50,680 nt of DNA from Cyanobacteria bacterium RI_101 (GTDB taxonomy: Bacteria; Cyanobacteriota; Cyanobacteriia; Cyanobacteriales; Microcystaceae). The translations under genes were made by a program, and so were the position numbers. Positions 19,741-27,873 of this stretch are shown here, one piece after another; the stretch's first letter is position 1; every line of letters starts with the position of its first letter. The stretch is from the NCBI GenBank assembly GCA_016471375.1, contig WGLZ01000083.1, positions 1 through 50,680 of the forward strand. The letters are read 5' to 3'. Under the pieces are notes generated by a model. The model ran no database searches and was not told the DNA's origin. It worked only from the letters and a program-made list of their open reading frames with translations.

Positions 19741-19775
19741 CTGATAACTGTTTACTGATATCTGATAACTGTTCC
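19741..19775. repeat. short dispersed repeat of the TGATAACTG type
   Basis: The stretch repeats units such as CTGATAACTG and CTGATATCTG. Similar low-complexity units occur at 41454-41494 and 49530-49580. It lies between the rpsL promoter and the stop of the DUF4335 gene. Confidence 0.6.
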
Positions 19776-20402
19776 TTAAGGGGCGGGAAGGACGGGAGTC
19801 GGACTGGGTTGAGGATTGACGTCGGGTTTGCTCACCTCCGGGATGGGGAGCCAGTAGAGCAGGGCGGCGCTGAGCGCCAAACCGACCACCCCTAAACCCA
19901 AGGGCACGGCCCGCTGAGTCAGGGGTTCCTCCGCCTGCCGATAGCGCCGGGAAACCGGTTGTAATTTGAGGGCAAAGTCCGGCAGAGCGAGGGGGTCGGC
20001 GATAAATTGATCCAGCGCCTCCACTAGATCAAAGAGTTGGATGGTGGTCAACTCTAAAACCGTCGGCGCTTGATGGAGCGTCGGGTCGGGATACCAAGTC
20101 AGACGATGATGGGCGCCGTCCGGCAGGGCCGTCAGTTCCACCCGCTCCCCCTCTGGGGTCGGCTCCGGGAGGGGGGCCGCCACGCCGCTGAGGAATTGCT
20201 GAGCGTAGAGGCTGACGGCTTGGGTCAGTTTCTCGATAAACTCCCGTCCCCCCTGGAGAACCGGGGTTAGTCCCATGAATTGACATTGGGCGTTGACTAG
20301 GATGGTCAGAGGCGGATTGAGCGCCAGGGGATCGCTCCCGTCGCTGAGGCCCTCCAGGGTCAGAGCGCAGTTGGGTAAACTATAGTGGCGGCGAATATTC
20401 AT
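19776..20402 (-). CDS. DUF4335 protein, conserved in cyanobacteria
   Basis: The 208-residue product begins NIRRHYSLPNCALTLEGLSD, a hallmark of DUF4335, and has a soluble domain to about residue 165, a basic patch (SRRYRQ), one membrane helix (GLGVVGLALSAALLYWLPI) and a short Pro-rich end. It would be tail-anchored. Its start overlaps the stop of the upstream DUF3038 gene by 4 bases (ATGA), so the two are coupled. The pair is conserved in cyanobacteria; its function is unknown. Confidence 0.8.
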   Translation of the reverse strand: MNIRRHYSLPNCALTLEGLSDGSDPLALNPPLTILVNAQCQFMGLTPVLQGGREFIEKLTQAVSLYAQQFLSGVAAPLPEPTPEGERVELTALPDGAHHRLTWYPDPTLHQAPTVLELTTIQLFDLVEALDQFIADPLALPDFALKLQPVSRRYRQAEEPLTQRAVPLGLGVVGLALSAALLYWLPIPEVSKPDVNPQPSPTPVLPAP

Positions 20403-21034
20403 AGTACTTCTCCGTCAAATAAACTAACCCAAAACCGCTGTAATCCCGCGGCGCCGGCGCAAAAAAGTAGTTGTTTGAGCAAAACCAGGGCGAAATTGTG
20501 AAGATCCTCCTCCGAGGCCAGATAGACCGAAACCTTAGCCCGGCGGGGATTCATACGGCTCTGGAAATGGCTCTGGAATTGTTCTAGGTAGTTGGAGAGC
20601 AAAAAATTGGCGCTCACCGGCAGGTTCTTTTCCCGCATCTGTTGCTCCGCCAAGAGGAGTTGGCGAATGGGCACGGTTAATTGCTTAGCCCGGTAGTGGC
20701 CCAGAAATAACAGCGTTTTGGCCTGGGGTAGCGTGAGGGGGGTTCGAGTGTAAGAGCGCCGCCAGGGATTAGCGCAACGCAGGCGCCAGAGATCGATCCG
20801 ATGACGGATAATCCCTTGCAATCCCAGTTGTCGCGCCAACTCCAAAAATTGCTCCGCCGCTCCCACGTCTAGGGCTTCAATAGCCAATAACAATAAATCT
20901 AGGCGCTGTTGAATCCGATTCACGCAACGCTGACCCGACAAAGGAAAGTCCGGCAAAGTCTTGAGGATCAGAGGATCAAGGGCCTCCGGGGTCAAGGACG
21001 CGGGGGAATCAGACATGAAAACAGCGGGACTCAT
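20399..21034 (-). CDS. DUF3038 protein, conserved in cyanobacteria
   Basis: The 211-residue, mostly helical protein fits DUF3038, with QRCVNRIQQRLDLLLLAIEALDVGAAEQ near the N-terminus and the conserved LFLGHYRAKQLTVPIRQLL. Two starts are possible: ATG at 21034 or, six codons later, ATG at 21016 (MSDSPAS). It is directly followed by the DUF4335 gene with an ATGA overlap. No enzyme motif, signal peptide or membrane helix is evident. Function is unknown. Confidence 0.8.
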   Translation of the reverse strand: MSPAVFMSDSPASLTPEALDPLILKTLPDFPLSGQRCVNRIQQRLDLLLLAIEALDVGAAEQFLELARQLGLQGIIRHRIDLWRLRCANPWRRSYTRTPLTLPQAKTLLFLGHYRAKQLTVPIRQLLLAEQQMREKNLPVSANFLLSNYLEQFQSHFQSRMNPRRAKVSVYLASEEDLHNFALVLLKQLLFCAGAAGLQRFWVSLFDGEVL

Positions 21035-21203
21035 CCAAAAAACAAGGGGGGTGGCGCTCGGGAAGCGGAATAGGACCGCGGAGGGAATCTATGATTTGGG
21101 GTTCTTTGGCTAGGCGTTTAACGCGCCTAGGGTCTGTCGCCCAATTTAAACAGGGTCTTATTTTATCATTTCCGGTTCCTTTCCCCCCTAACCGGGGAAC
21201 GCC

Positions 21204-21482
21204 CTAGTCTAAACGTAAAAACTCAACGCGGGGTTCGAGGATATCCTCCACCACGCCGACGCCGTGGAAAGACCAGCGTTGCAACAGCCCCTTCAATTGC
21301 CCGGCGCCGACGGCCTCCGCGGCGAAATTCCTCCCGGCGTCGGGAACTTGGGCGTTGACGTAGCCCAGGGCGTCGTAGTCGGTTTTGAAGAGGAGCAAAT
21401 AGGTCTTCTCCTCCGTTACTCGGGCCGTCAGGTATTGACCGTCGCGGCGGGAGCGGAGGACGTAGTGGAATTGAGAGAGCAT
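21204..21482 (-). CDS. small conserved protein of unknown function
   Basis: A 92-residue soluble protein starting MLSQFHYVLRSRRDGQYLTAR. The text has beta-strand character (TYLLLFKTDYDALGYVNAQV) and ends with VVEDILEPRVEFLRL. I recognise no domain. It stands between the DUF3038 gene and a divergent membrane protein gene, with about 80 bases to the latter, so the two may share a promoter region. Confidence 0.65.
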   Translation of the reverse strand: MLSQFHYVLRSRRDGQYLTARVTEEKTYLLLFKTDYDALGYVNAQVPDAGRNFAAEAVGAGQLKGLLQRWSFHGVGVVEDILEPRVEFLRLD

Positions 21483-21566
21483 AGGACGGGGTCGGCGGGT
21501 TTAAGGATCATTTTAGGACTGGGATAACATGGGAGGCGGCGCTCCCCCTTCTTTTGGCTGTTAACT

Positions 21567-22811
21567 ATGACCGATTCCTTTCCCCCGGCGCTTCTGCAAG
21601 CCATCGAGCAGTTAGACTATCGAGCGACCGTCGGAGAGGTGGCCGCCCAGACGGGTTGGGAACTGAACCGGACCCAACAGGGTTTATTAACCCTTGCCGC
21701 GGACGCCGGGGGGCATCTACAGGTGGCCGAATCCGGGGAGATGGTCTTTCTTTTTCCCCCCCATTTTCGGACGCTTCTCAGTCAAAAATATTGGCGCTTA
21801 CGGTGGCGGGCTTTTTGGGGACGGGTCTGGCGAGTTGTTTTTTACCTAATTCGTCTTTCCTTTGGCGTTGTTCTGATTCTCTCGATTCTGCTGATGCTGG
21901 CGGCCATTATCGCTATTCTGGTGGCCCTTAGCAGTAAGGAAGGAGACGGCGGCGGCGGCGACGACCGGGGCTGGGATTTTTTCTTTTTGCCGACGGATAT
22001 TTTCTGGATTTTCGACCCCGGCGCCGTTTATAACCGTCAAGAAGCCAAGAGCCAAGGCCGGCGCCGGGAGCTTAATTTTTTGGAAGCGGTCTTTTCCTTC
22101 CTCTTTGGGGATGGCGATCCCAACTACCGTCTGGAAGAAAAACGCTGGCGGTTAATCGGCGCCGTTCTTCGCAACCGGGGCGGCGCGGTGGCGGGGGAGC
22201 AGATTTTGCCCTATTTAGACGCGGTTTCCCCCCAGAGCCTAGAGACCGAAGATTATCTGTTGCCTGTGTTAGCTCGCTTCAACGGCTACCCCCAGGTCTC
22301 GGAGCGGGGAGAAATGGTTTACACTTTCCCGGATTTGCAAAGCGCCGCCCAGGAGCGCAAAAGAAGTCTGATTCCCCCCTCGCTTCAGGAAACGCCTTGG
22401 CGCTTCAGCGCCGCCAGTCCGGGGCAAATTATCGGCGCTGTGTTTCTCGGCGGGGTTAATCTGATTCTGGCGCTGATTTTGGGTCATTTGCTCGCCTACG
22501 ATACGGGTTTGGAGATCATTAACTGGATCGCTTGGCTTTACCCCTTCCTGTTGGCCTACGGCGTCGGTTTTCTCGCCATTCCCCTCGGGCGCTACCTCGT
22601 CTTGCAACGCTTAAATCAAAATATCCGTCAACGTAATCAGTCTCGGGAGGCCCAGGCGGAGCGCTTGCTAAACCCATCCTCGGCGCTACGCCATAAACTC
22701 GACTTCGCCCGCGGCCTAGAGCGGAGGGAGACGATTACCCCGGAAAGCTTGGTCTATTCCACGGAATCTTCCGTGTTAGAGCAACTGGAGGGGGAAAGAA
22801 ATCTGGGCTAA
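21567..22811 (+). CDS. conserved membrane protein with duplicated winged-helix-like N-terminal units
   Basis: A 414-residue protein. Residues about 8-70 and 190-260 look like two copies of a small helical unit, each ending in a similar phrase (VAESGEMVFLFP and VSERGEMVYTFP), which suggests an internal duplication. Between them are a hydrophobic segment (about 92-118), a Gly/Asp-rich loop and an aromatic stretch; two more membrane segments follow (about 290-350). The C-terminal tail is charged. It resembles a family shared by cyanobacteria and plant plastids (Arabidopsis At5g03900 type), whose role is not firmly known. That assignment is from memory and unsure. Confidence 0.7.
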   Translation: MTDSFPPALLQAIEQLDYRATVGEVAAQTGWELNRTQQGLLTLAADAGGHLQVAESGEMVFLFPPHFRTLLSQKYWRLRWRAFWGRVWRVVFYLIRLSFGVVLILSILLMLAAIIAILVALSSKEGDGGGGDDRGWDFFFLPTDIFWIFDPGAVYNRQEAKSQGRRRELNFLEAVFSFLFGDGDPNYRLEEKRWRLIGAVLRNRGGAVAGEQILPYLDAVSPQSLETEDYLLPVLARFNGYPQVSERGEMVYTFPDLQSAAQERKRSLIPPSLQETPWRFSAASPGQIIGAVFLGGVNLILALILGHLLAYDTGLEIINWIAWLYPFLLAYGVGFLAIPLGRYLVLQRLNQNIRQRNQSREAQAERLLNPSSALRHKLDFARGLERRETITPESLVYSTESSVLEQLEGERNLG

Positions 22812-22828
22812 TAGCTAAACATAAACTC

Positions 22829-23032
22829 TCAGGTTATTTCTTGGGGTTGATGATCCGCCACCATAATTTTTTCCCCGTCGGCTTCCGTCGCAATTTTACA
22901 AAAAGCTAGACCCAAACCCGTTTGACTTGCGCCCTTCATCAAAGCGCCGACTTCAGCCAGGCGCTCCCCCCCGTCAGACTTCAAGGGCTTTAAAGCCGTT
23001 ACACAATCGACAAAACTCGCGTTTAAGCTCCA
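22829..23032 (-). pseudogene. relic of a sensor histidine kinase C-terminus
   Basis: In one frame, ending at a TGA at 22829-22831, the sequence reads GASQTGLGLAFCKIATEADGEKIMV. This matches the G2 box and following helix of histidine kinase ATPase domains (typical form TGLGLAFCKLAVEAHGG), with decay at the usual AHGG. The upstream part, back to about 23032, remains open but is not clearly kinase-like. No H-box, N-box or G1 box is nearby. It is a leftover of a lost two-component gene lying between two unrelated genes. Confidence 0.55.
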
Positions 23033-23054
23033 TCTAGCGCGAGCGGAAGGCGGA

Positions 23055-24011
23055 TTAGAGGGGAGAAAGCGCCAACAATCGACAGTGGCGCCGGTGGTGG
23101 GGATCGAGGAAATAAGCCTGTTGGAGTTGCCAGCGCCGCCAAGCGTCTAGGCGCTTGGCCGATAATCGGGCGCTGAATTCCGGCGCTTGACGGGCGAGAT
23201 CCACCGCCAGGCGTTTTTTCAGCAATTGCCCCAGCACAAAATAATCTTGCAGGTCTCCCAAACTGTCTTGAACGCTCTTGAGACGTTCGATCAACTCCCC
23301 ATACTCGGCGCCGTAGCAGGGTGTAAAGAGATCCAGTTGGTAGCGGACTTTTTTGGCGGCTTTACGGAGGTCGTGGAGGGTTTTTTCCCAGGGTTCGAGA
23401 CGGGTTTCCAGGGACTCGGCGCTTAGTTCCGTCCCGTCGGCAGTCCAATGGGGATTCGTCTCCCGTAAAACCAGCCAACCGGGGTGGAGGAAAAACTCCA
23501 CCAGCAGAGGCAGTAATAAGTCCGGCAAGACTTCGGTCATGGGATAGTCCGCTAAAACCGTCAGACCCGGCGCCGTTAGCCAGCCGTTAAATTCCTCTTG
23601 AAAACTTTCGTAGTCTCCCTGGGTCAGGAGTTTTTTAACGGATTTGAAAGCCTGCTGACGTTTCTGGGCTAGATAGTCCAGCAAAGCGTCCAAATACTTT
23701 TGCTCGGCCTCCGGCAACGCCCCCAAACTCAGCAAAATCTCCCGGAGCACGTCATTATCCCGCAGAACCCCGAGAATCCGGGCCATTTTCCCCACTCGGC
23801 GCTCCGTTACTCCAGGCGGCAAGACCAGCGCCGGGGCAAAGCCGACCAGCGCCGTGCGCAGGCGCCGCAGTCCCACCCGTAGTTGGTGCAGGTCTTCCGG
23901 GTCTTGATCCTTGAGCACCTTGCGGTCGTATTTTTGGATTTTCCGCCAATGTTGGGTCAGGGCGATTTGCCCCCATTGGCCAAGGGTTTGCCCCGAACTG
24001 GAATCCTGCAT
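23055..24011 (-). CDS. CHAD domain protein
   Basis: The 318-residue helical protein has both halves of the CHAD pattern: DLHQLRVGLRRLRTAL near residue 40 and LHDLRKAAKKVRYQLDLF near residue 210, each with the conserved His and basic residues. CHAD domains bind polyphosphate through these basic faces and often localise to polyphosphate granules. No CYTH domain is fused or adjacent, so this is a stand-alone CHAD. A role in polyphosphate binding is inferred from the family. Confidence 0.85.
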   Translation of the reverse strand: MQDSSSGQTLGQWGQIALTQHWRKIQKYDRKVLKDQDPEDLHQLRVGLRRLRTALVGFAPALVLPPGVTERRVGKMARILGVLRDNDVLREILLSLGALPEAEQKYLDALLDYLAQKRQQAFKSVKKLLTQGDYESFQEEFNGWLTAPGLTVLADYPMTEVLPDLLLPLLVEFFLHPGWLVLRETNPHWTADGTELSAESLETRLEPWEKTLHDLRKAAKKVRYQLDLFTPCYGAEYGELIERLKSVQDSLGDLQDYFVLGQLLKKRLAVDLARQAPEFSARLSAKRLDAWRRWQLQQAYFLDPHHRRHCRLLALSPL

Positions 24012-24095
24012 GGCGGCGCCTGGAGAGTGGGATCGTTATTGACCATCTTACGCTCCGGCGCCGGGAATCGGACTGGGTTTAAGCTAACCCTTCAA

Positions 24096-24124
24096 TAAAA
24101 ATCCCCCTGGAATTAAGGGGGATT
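24096..24124 (-). terminator. intrinsic terminator after psbK
   Basis: On the minus strand AATCCCCCT and AGGGGGATT form a 9-bp perfect stem around a 7-base loop, followed by TTTATT. It lies about 40 bases after the psbK stop and faces the right way. Confidence 0.75.
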
Positions 24125-24164
24125 GAGAAGCGTTTCGAGAAACTGGCGAAACCTAGACCGGCGC

Positions 24165-24302
24165 TTATTTAAACCCCACCGCCGCTTGCCACACAAAGGC
24201 CAGCGCCAAAAAGAGGAGAGGGATGACAGGTAGAACATCCACTAAAGGATCAAAAATTTGATAGGCTTCGGGTAATTTAGCGAGTAATACTGTTAGGGCC
24301 AT
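24165..24302 (-). CDS. psbK: photosystem II reaction centre protein K
   Basis: A 45-codon gene: [20 protein letters not shown] is followed by one membrane helix ([20 protein letters not shown]) and the end GFK. This is the standard PsbK form: a short leader cleaved before [11 protein letters not shown] and a single helix in the thylakoid membrane at the periphery of photosystem II near CP43. A ribosome site (AAGGAAC) lies 9 bases upstream, and a strong terminator follows, so it is a single-gene transcript. The gene proves the oxygenic photosynthetic nature of the organism. Confidence 0.95.
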   Translation of the reverse strand: MALTVLLAKLPEAYQIFDPLVDVLPVIPLLFLALAFVWQAAVGFK

Positions 24303-24419
24303 TGTTTGAGTTCCTTATCTAATAGAGCGGTTTAATTCGGCAAAAGTTTAGCCTCTATCCTACCACGAGGGGCCGACGGCGCTTTCAAGTCTGAGGCGCA
24401 AGGATGTGGGTCAAATTCC

Positions 24420-24680
24420 CAACTCTCTGCCTTAATCCCCCTAAATCCCCCTTTGTAAGGGGGACGTTGAAAGCCATTCCCCCCTTTCCAAGGCCACGGT
24501 GTACACAGATCTACCCATCAGCCTCGTTTTGCCCCCCCAGCCCCCCAAAATTGGGGGGAGTTCGGAGCCTTTCTGAGTTCAAAGTCCCCCAGAATTGGGG
24601 GATTTAGGGGGCGAGATAAGGTTAATGGCAAAACCAAAGACTTGTGTATACACGGTAGCTTTCCAAGGGGGGTTAGGAGA
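24420..24680. repeat. composite of dispersed C-run/G-run repeats, possibly a MITE
   Basis: There is no gene in 24303-24715. The left part holds the presumed psbK promoter area. From about 24420 on, runs such as AATCCCCCTAAATCCCCC, CCCCCCAAAATTGGGGGGAG and CCCCCAGAATTGGGGG alternate. Two outer arms are roughly inverted: CCCCCCTTTCCAAGG...GGTGTACACA on the left (from 24478) and GTGTATACACGG...CCAAGGGGGG on the right (to about 24670). This could be a nested or decayed MITE, but I see no clear target duplication. Confidence 0.5.
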
Positions 24681-24715
24681 GTAGAACTGGAGTTCTGATC
24701 CTTTTTAAATAACCT

Positions 24716-25249
24716 CTAACTGCCAAAGGTGGTGCCGTAGCTTTGCAGGAGTTCGCTCAATTGGCTGAGGGTGTCTTTGCGAGCGGGTTTATCCAGGGGG
24801 TTGCGGTCGGGAATTTCCGGGCGATTTAAATACTGGGCCACGCCCGCTTCCACCTGTTTGACAATCAACTCCCGAAGCTCCTGTTGAGCCTTGTCCCGTT
24901 GGTAGTTAGCGCCTTCCTCGCTGGTGGCGTAGAGGGGCGGCAGACGGTTCAGAGCGTAGGCCGCGACATCGGAGATATCCAACTCTTCGGTTCGATCCTT
25001 GCTAATTTCCGCCACCCGAGCTATCACTTCGGTCACCACCAAATCTTCCATGACGTTGATGAATTGCTTGTGGGGCATGGCCGCCACTTCGCCGCTGAGA
25101 AGACAACTCATCAAGCGGTCTAGCGCCATATACTCTTCGATGGATAATTCCGCGGCGCTCTCGCAGATACGCCCGACCTCGCTTTCCATGGCCGGGGTGA
25201 GATAACCGTCTTGCAGGGCTTGGGAGACAATGGTTTGGATACTCATCAA
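24716..25249 (-). CDS. ComFB-family protein
   Basis: A 177-residue protein. QTIVSQALQDGYLTPAMESEVGRICESAAELSIEEYMALDRL is the characteristic N-terminal part of cyanobacterial ComFB proteins; the ComFB core with MEDLVVTEVIARV and DVAAYALNRLPPLYATSEEG follows at residues 65-115. Members of this family bind cyclic di-nucleotides in cyanobacteria and affect natural competence and pili. Two Met codons stand at the start; either may be used. The next gene upstream on the same strand, hfq, is also linked to pilus function in cyanobacteria, which makes the pairing notable. Confidence 0.85.
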   Translation of the reverse strand: MMSIQTIVSQALQDGYLTPAMESEVGRICESAAELSIEEYMALDRLMSCLLSGEVAAMPHKQFINVMEDLVVTEVIARVAEISKDRTEELDISDVAAYALNRLPPLYATSEEGANYQRDKAQQELRELIVKQVEAGVAQYLNRPEIPDRNPLDKPARKDTLSQLSELLQSYGTTFGS

Positions 25250-25283
25250 AGGCGGGGGGAGGGGAACAAGGGAAAGTTTTCAG

Positions 25284-25496
25284 TTACGGTTTGGCTTTTA
25301 GGTAAGCGATGGCCTGACGCCAAACGAGAATAGAGGCGTTGGGTTCCGGGGCGAGACAGACGCATTGTGAGTCCTGCCACAGAATTGTACCCACTAATAA
25401 ATCATTAGTCACCAGTTTAATTTCCACCGGGTTTTTGGATTTAACGAAATTTTGAAGCTGGCGGGTGCTGGGTAGTCCGGTGTTGAACTCGGCCAT
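25284..25496 (-). CDS. hfq: cyanobacterial Hfq
   Basis: The 70-residue protein fits the divergent cyanobacterial Hfq: TGLPSTRQLQNFVKSKNPVEIKLVTNDLLVG (Sm1) and ASILVWRQAIAYLK (Sm2-like). The KH pair typical of enterobacterial Hfq is absent, as is usual in cyanobacteria. In Synechocystis such Hfq binds the pilus motor ATPase and is needed for motility and DNA uptake, rather than acting as a general sRNA chaperone. It lies 34 bases upstream of the ComFB gene on the same strand, probably in one operon. Confidence 0.88.
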   Translation of the reverse strand: MAEFNTGLPSTRQLQNFVKSKNPVEIKLVTNDLLVGTILWQDSQCVCLAPEPNASILVWRQAIAYLKAKP

Positions 25497-25573
25497 AGGG
25501 GGAGGGGGCGAACGGAATTAGGCTTAACTATACAGGGATTGGGGGTTGGGGAATAGGGATTGGGGGTTAGGGG

Positions 25574-26731
25574 TTAACCGAGGCCGGAGACGGGAAAACT
25601 ACGGGTCTGATCCGTTTCTACCCGGCGCTGGACGGCGGCTTGATAAGTGTCCACCACGTGGTTGGGCAAAAAGTCGTTTTGCTGAGAGAGAAAAGACCAG
25701 ACCTGACCGACGTGGACATAGGTTCCCAAGCCTTCGGTGGGGGGCAAAAGGGGAACAGCGTCCGCGAGATTAACCACCCGGTAACTGTTGGGAACCCGTT
25801 GGGCGTGGAGGCGGGCGAAGGTGGGGTCGCCGACCCGGGGACAGGCGTAGCTATAGAGTTGAATTCGCGGCGCCAAATCCGGGAGGTTAACCGCCAAATC
25901 TAGGGCGCAGAGAACCGCCAGGGCGGCGCCGAGGCTATGGCCGGTGACGTAACAGGGAAGAGCGGGATCTAGTTGTCCGGCGACGTCCTTGGGAATCGGC
26001 TCAACAATGCGTAAATAGTTATTAATAAAGCCTTCGTGAATTTTGCCGAAATACTGCCCGGATTGGCGGTCAGTGAAAGGAATTTGGCGGGCGTAGAGGT
26101 TATTGAGCCATTCGATCGTGGTTTGGGTGCCCCGAAAGACAATGAGGTTCATTCGGGGGGAGGCGAGGACAAAGCCTAGATAAACGGGAATTTCTTGGGT
26201 CAGTTTGACTACCTTTTGCAGGGTTTGGCGAACTTCGTTTTCGGCCTCTCCCACGGAGTCGTCTAGGGGATCGCCGGTTTCTGTCTCGGGCAGATTGACC
26301 TCCACCTTTTCCGTGCTTTTAGCTTCCCGGCCCCGAAAGGAGGCGATTTGTTGAAATTCCTTTAACTCCGGGGTAAAGGCCGGCAAATCCCGGATGGCGC
26401 CGTCGTAGTCCGGTAGGGTTTTCCCCGTCAGGTACTGCTGGGTGGCAATCTTGCTACAGGCAATCAGCAGGCGGGAAATTTCCCGGTCGTAGGGAATTTG
26501 GGGCGGCGGGAGTTTGAGACCGTCCATGATGGCCTGACCCCGGTAAATTTTTTGCGCGTCCGCCTCGAAGGTGGCTTTCAATAACCCCGCCTGATCCGTT
26601 TGGGCTAACTGTTCGCGAGCCAGCGCCTGCAATTCCCGTTGGCGCCGGTTGGCTTGATAATTTTGGGTCAGGGTTAACCCCGACCCTAGGGCCACGCCCC
26701 CGAGCAACACCTGTCGGCGCCGAAATTTCAT
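25574..26731 (-). CDS. secreted class 3 lipase-like hydrolase
   Basis: The 385-residue protein has the alpha/beta-hydrolase nucleophile elbow CYVTGHSLGAALAVL at about residue 268, the aspartate in NLADAVPLLPP and a C-terminal histidine (probably PNHVVDTYQ), as in class 3 lipases. The N-terminus KFRRRQVLLGGVALGSGL has a twin-arginine-like pattern followed by a short hydrophobic segment, so export through the Tat route is plausible. The first half is a helical region of unknown role. Its start overlaps the stop of the upstream membrane gene by 4 bases. Substrate is unknown. Confidence 0.85.
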   Translation of the reverse strand: MKFRRRQVLLGGVALGSGLTLTQNYQANRRQRELQALAREQLAQTDQAGLLKATFEADAQKIYRGQAIMDGLKLPPPQIPYDREISRLLIACSKIATQQYLTGKTLPDYDGAIRDLPAFTPELKEFQQIASFRGREAKSTEKVEVNLPETETGDPLDDSVGEAENEVRQTLQKVVKLTQEIPVYLGFVLASPRMNLIVFRGTQTTIEWLNNLYARQIPFTDRQSGQYFGKIHEGFINNYLRIVEPIPKDVAGQLDPALPCYVTGHSLGAALAVLCALDLAVNLPDLAPRIQLYSYACPRVGDPTFARLHAQRVPNSYRVVNLADAVPLLPPTEGLGTYVHVGQVWSFLSQQNDFLPNHVVDTYQAAVQRRVETDQTRSFPVSGLG

Positions 26732-27171
26732 CGCGTTTCCCTCGCTTTACGATAGCCGTTGGCGTAGAACTGATTTGTAGCCTGCCCTAGCATCCAGGTT
26801 AGGGTAAACAGGCCGGCGGCGCCGTTAAAACTGCCGAGACCGGGAAGCCAAAGTCCTAAGCCGAGAAAAATCAGCCAGACTAAAAAGCCGGTGGCCACGG
26901 CGCCGAAAGCACCGAGGAGATTGCCGGCGATGGCAAGGGGGTCTTGCCCTTTGGTAAAGTCCCAAATCCGTCCAATATCCCAGAGCATTTTCGCTAACAG
27001 CAGTAAAACGAGAATCAGCCGGGGCGTGTAGTAGCCCTGGAAAGGAAGGAGGGGAATCAGAGTTAGCCCCAGAGCGTAGTCAAAGGCCAAATTACGACTG
27101 CGGCGCTCGCGGTGGATACTCTCCTGCCAGCGCCGGTTGAGGTCGGGACTGGGATCGGCTAGGGCGCTCAT
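26728..27171 (-). CDS. small multi-helix membrane protein
   Basis: A 147-residue protein with a charged cytoplasmic N-terminus (RRWQESIHRERRSR) and about four membrane segments between residues 30 and 130. Several basic and polar residues (DIGRIWDFTKGQDPL) sit in the central loop. I recognise no named family. It overlaps the lipase-like gene by four bases (ATGA), so the two are translated together; it may help the hydrolase or simply share its promoter. Confidence 0.65.
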   Translation of the reverse strand: MSALADPSPDLNRRWQESIHRERRSRNLAFDYALGLTLIPLLPFQGYYTPRLILVLLLLAKMLWDIGRIWDFTKGQDPLAIAGNLLGAFGAVATGFLVWLIFLGLGLWLPGLGSFNGAAGLFTLTWMLGQATNQFYANGYRKARETR

Positions 27172-27201
27172 GTTAAGGAAGAAAACATTGACGATCCCAG
27201 A

Positions 27202-27777
27202 CTACCAGCGCCGGGGCTGAAAGGCGGCCTCGTTTAAAATCACGACTCCGTCCCCAGATTGAGCGAGAACAAATAGCCCTTGACCGTAGGCGTATTCCGC
27301 CACTTCGTTGGAAACAATCATTCCCCCCACGGCGCCGAGGGCGTTGACGTCCCGATAGCGGGGCATAAAGCGTTTAAATTTTTCCAGTCGTTTGAGATGC
27401 TCGTCCACGTCCCGTTGGGTCAGCTTACTTTTAACTTCGATCAAAACCGCCTCAGTCTCATTGACCACTAACAAATCAATTTCCAAGCCCCCATTGTCCC
27501 GTTTAACGGAGACGTTCGGATAAAGTTCGTGAACTTCGATGCCCCGTTCCCGAAATAACCGCACCGCCGCCGGTCTCACCTGCCACTCTACAAATTCTCC
27601 CAGCCGGTTGCTGAGTTTCCCGACTTCCTTGCTGACCTGTTTAACTAGGCTCTGGGTCTCCTGAAAACGGCGATCGGCTTCTGCTCGCTGTTCTTGGAGT
27701 TGGCGCTCAGTTTCCTTCTGAGCTTCGATCAGTTCTCCGAGTAAACGCCAAACATCATCGGTGGTCGTGGCGGCCAT
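27202..27777 (-). CDS. DUF3782-type protein with PD-(D/E)XK nuclease-like core
   Basis: The 191-residue product begins with a coiled coil (residues about 15-60, many Glu, Gln and Arg), followed by EFVEWQVRPAAVRLFRERGI and the nuclease-like core GGLEIDLLVVNETEAVLIEVKSKL, giving the D...ExK signature. This layout is common in cyanobacteria under the DUF3782 label. Nuclease activity has not been shown for the family as far as I know, and no partner gene stands out. Confidence 0.78.
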   Translation of the reverse strand: MAATTTDDVWRLLGELIEAQKETERQLQEQRAEADRRFQETQSLVKQVSKEVGKLSNRLGEFVEWQVRPAAVRLFRERGIEVHELYPNVSVKRDNGGLEIDLLVVNETEAVLIEVKSKLTQRDVDEHLKRLEKFKRFMPRYRDVNALGAVGGMIVSNEVAEYAYGQGLFVLAQSGDGVVILNEAAFQPRRW

Positions 27778-27873
27778 GGTGATTATCTCTGGTAAAATAC
27801 TGGGTCTTCTTCAGTTTACCGGACAAGACTAGACACAAAGGAGACCCGCTGAGCGCGAATCCCCTTGGCCGGA

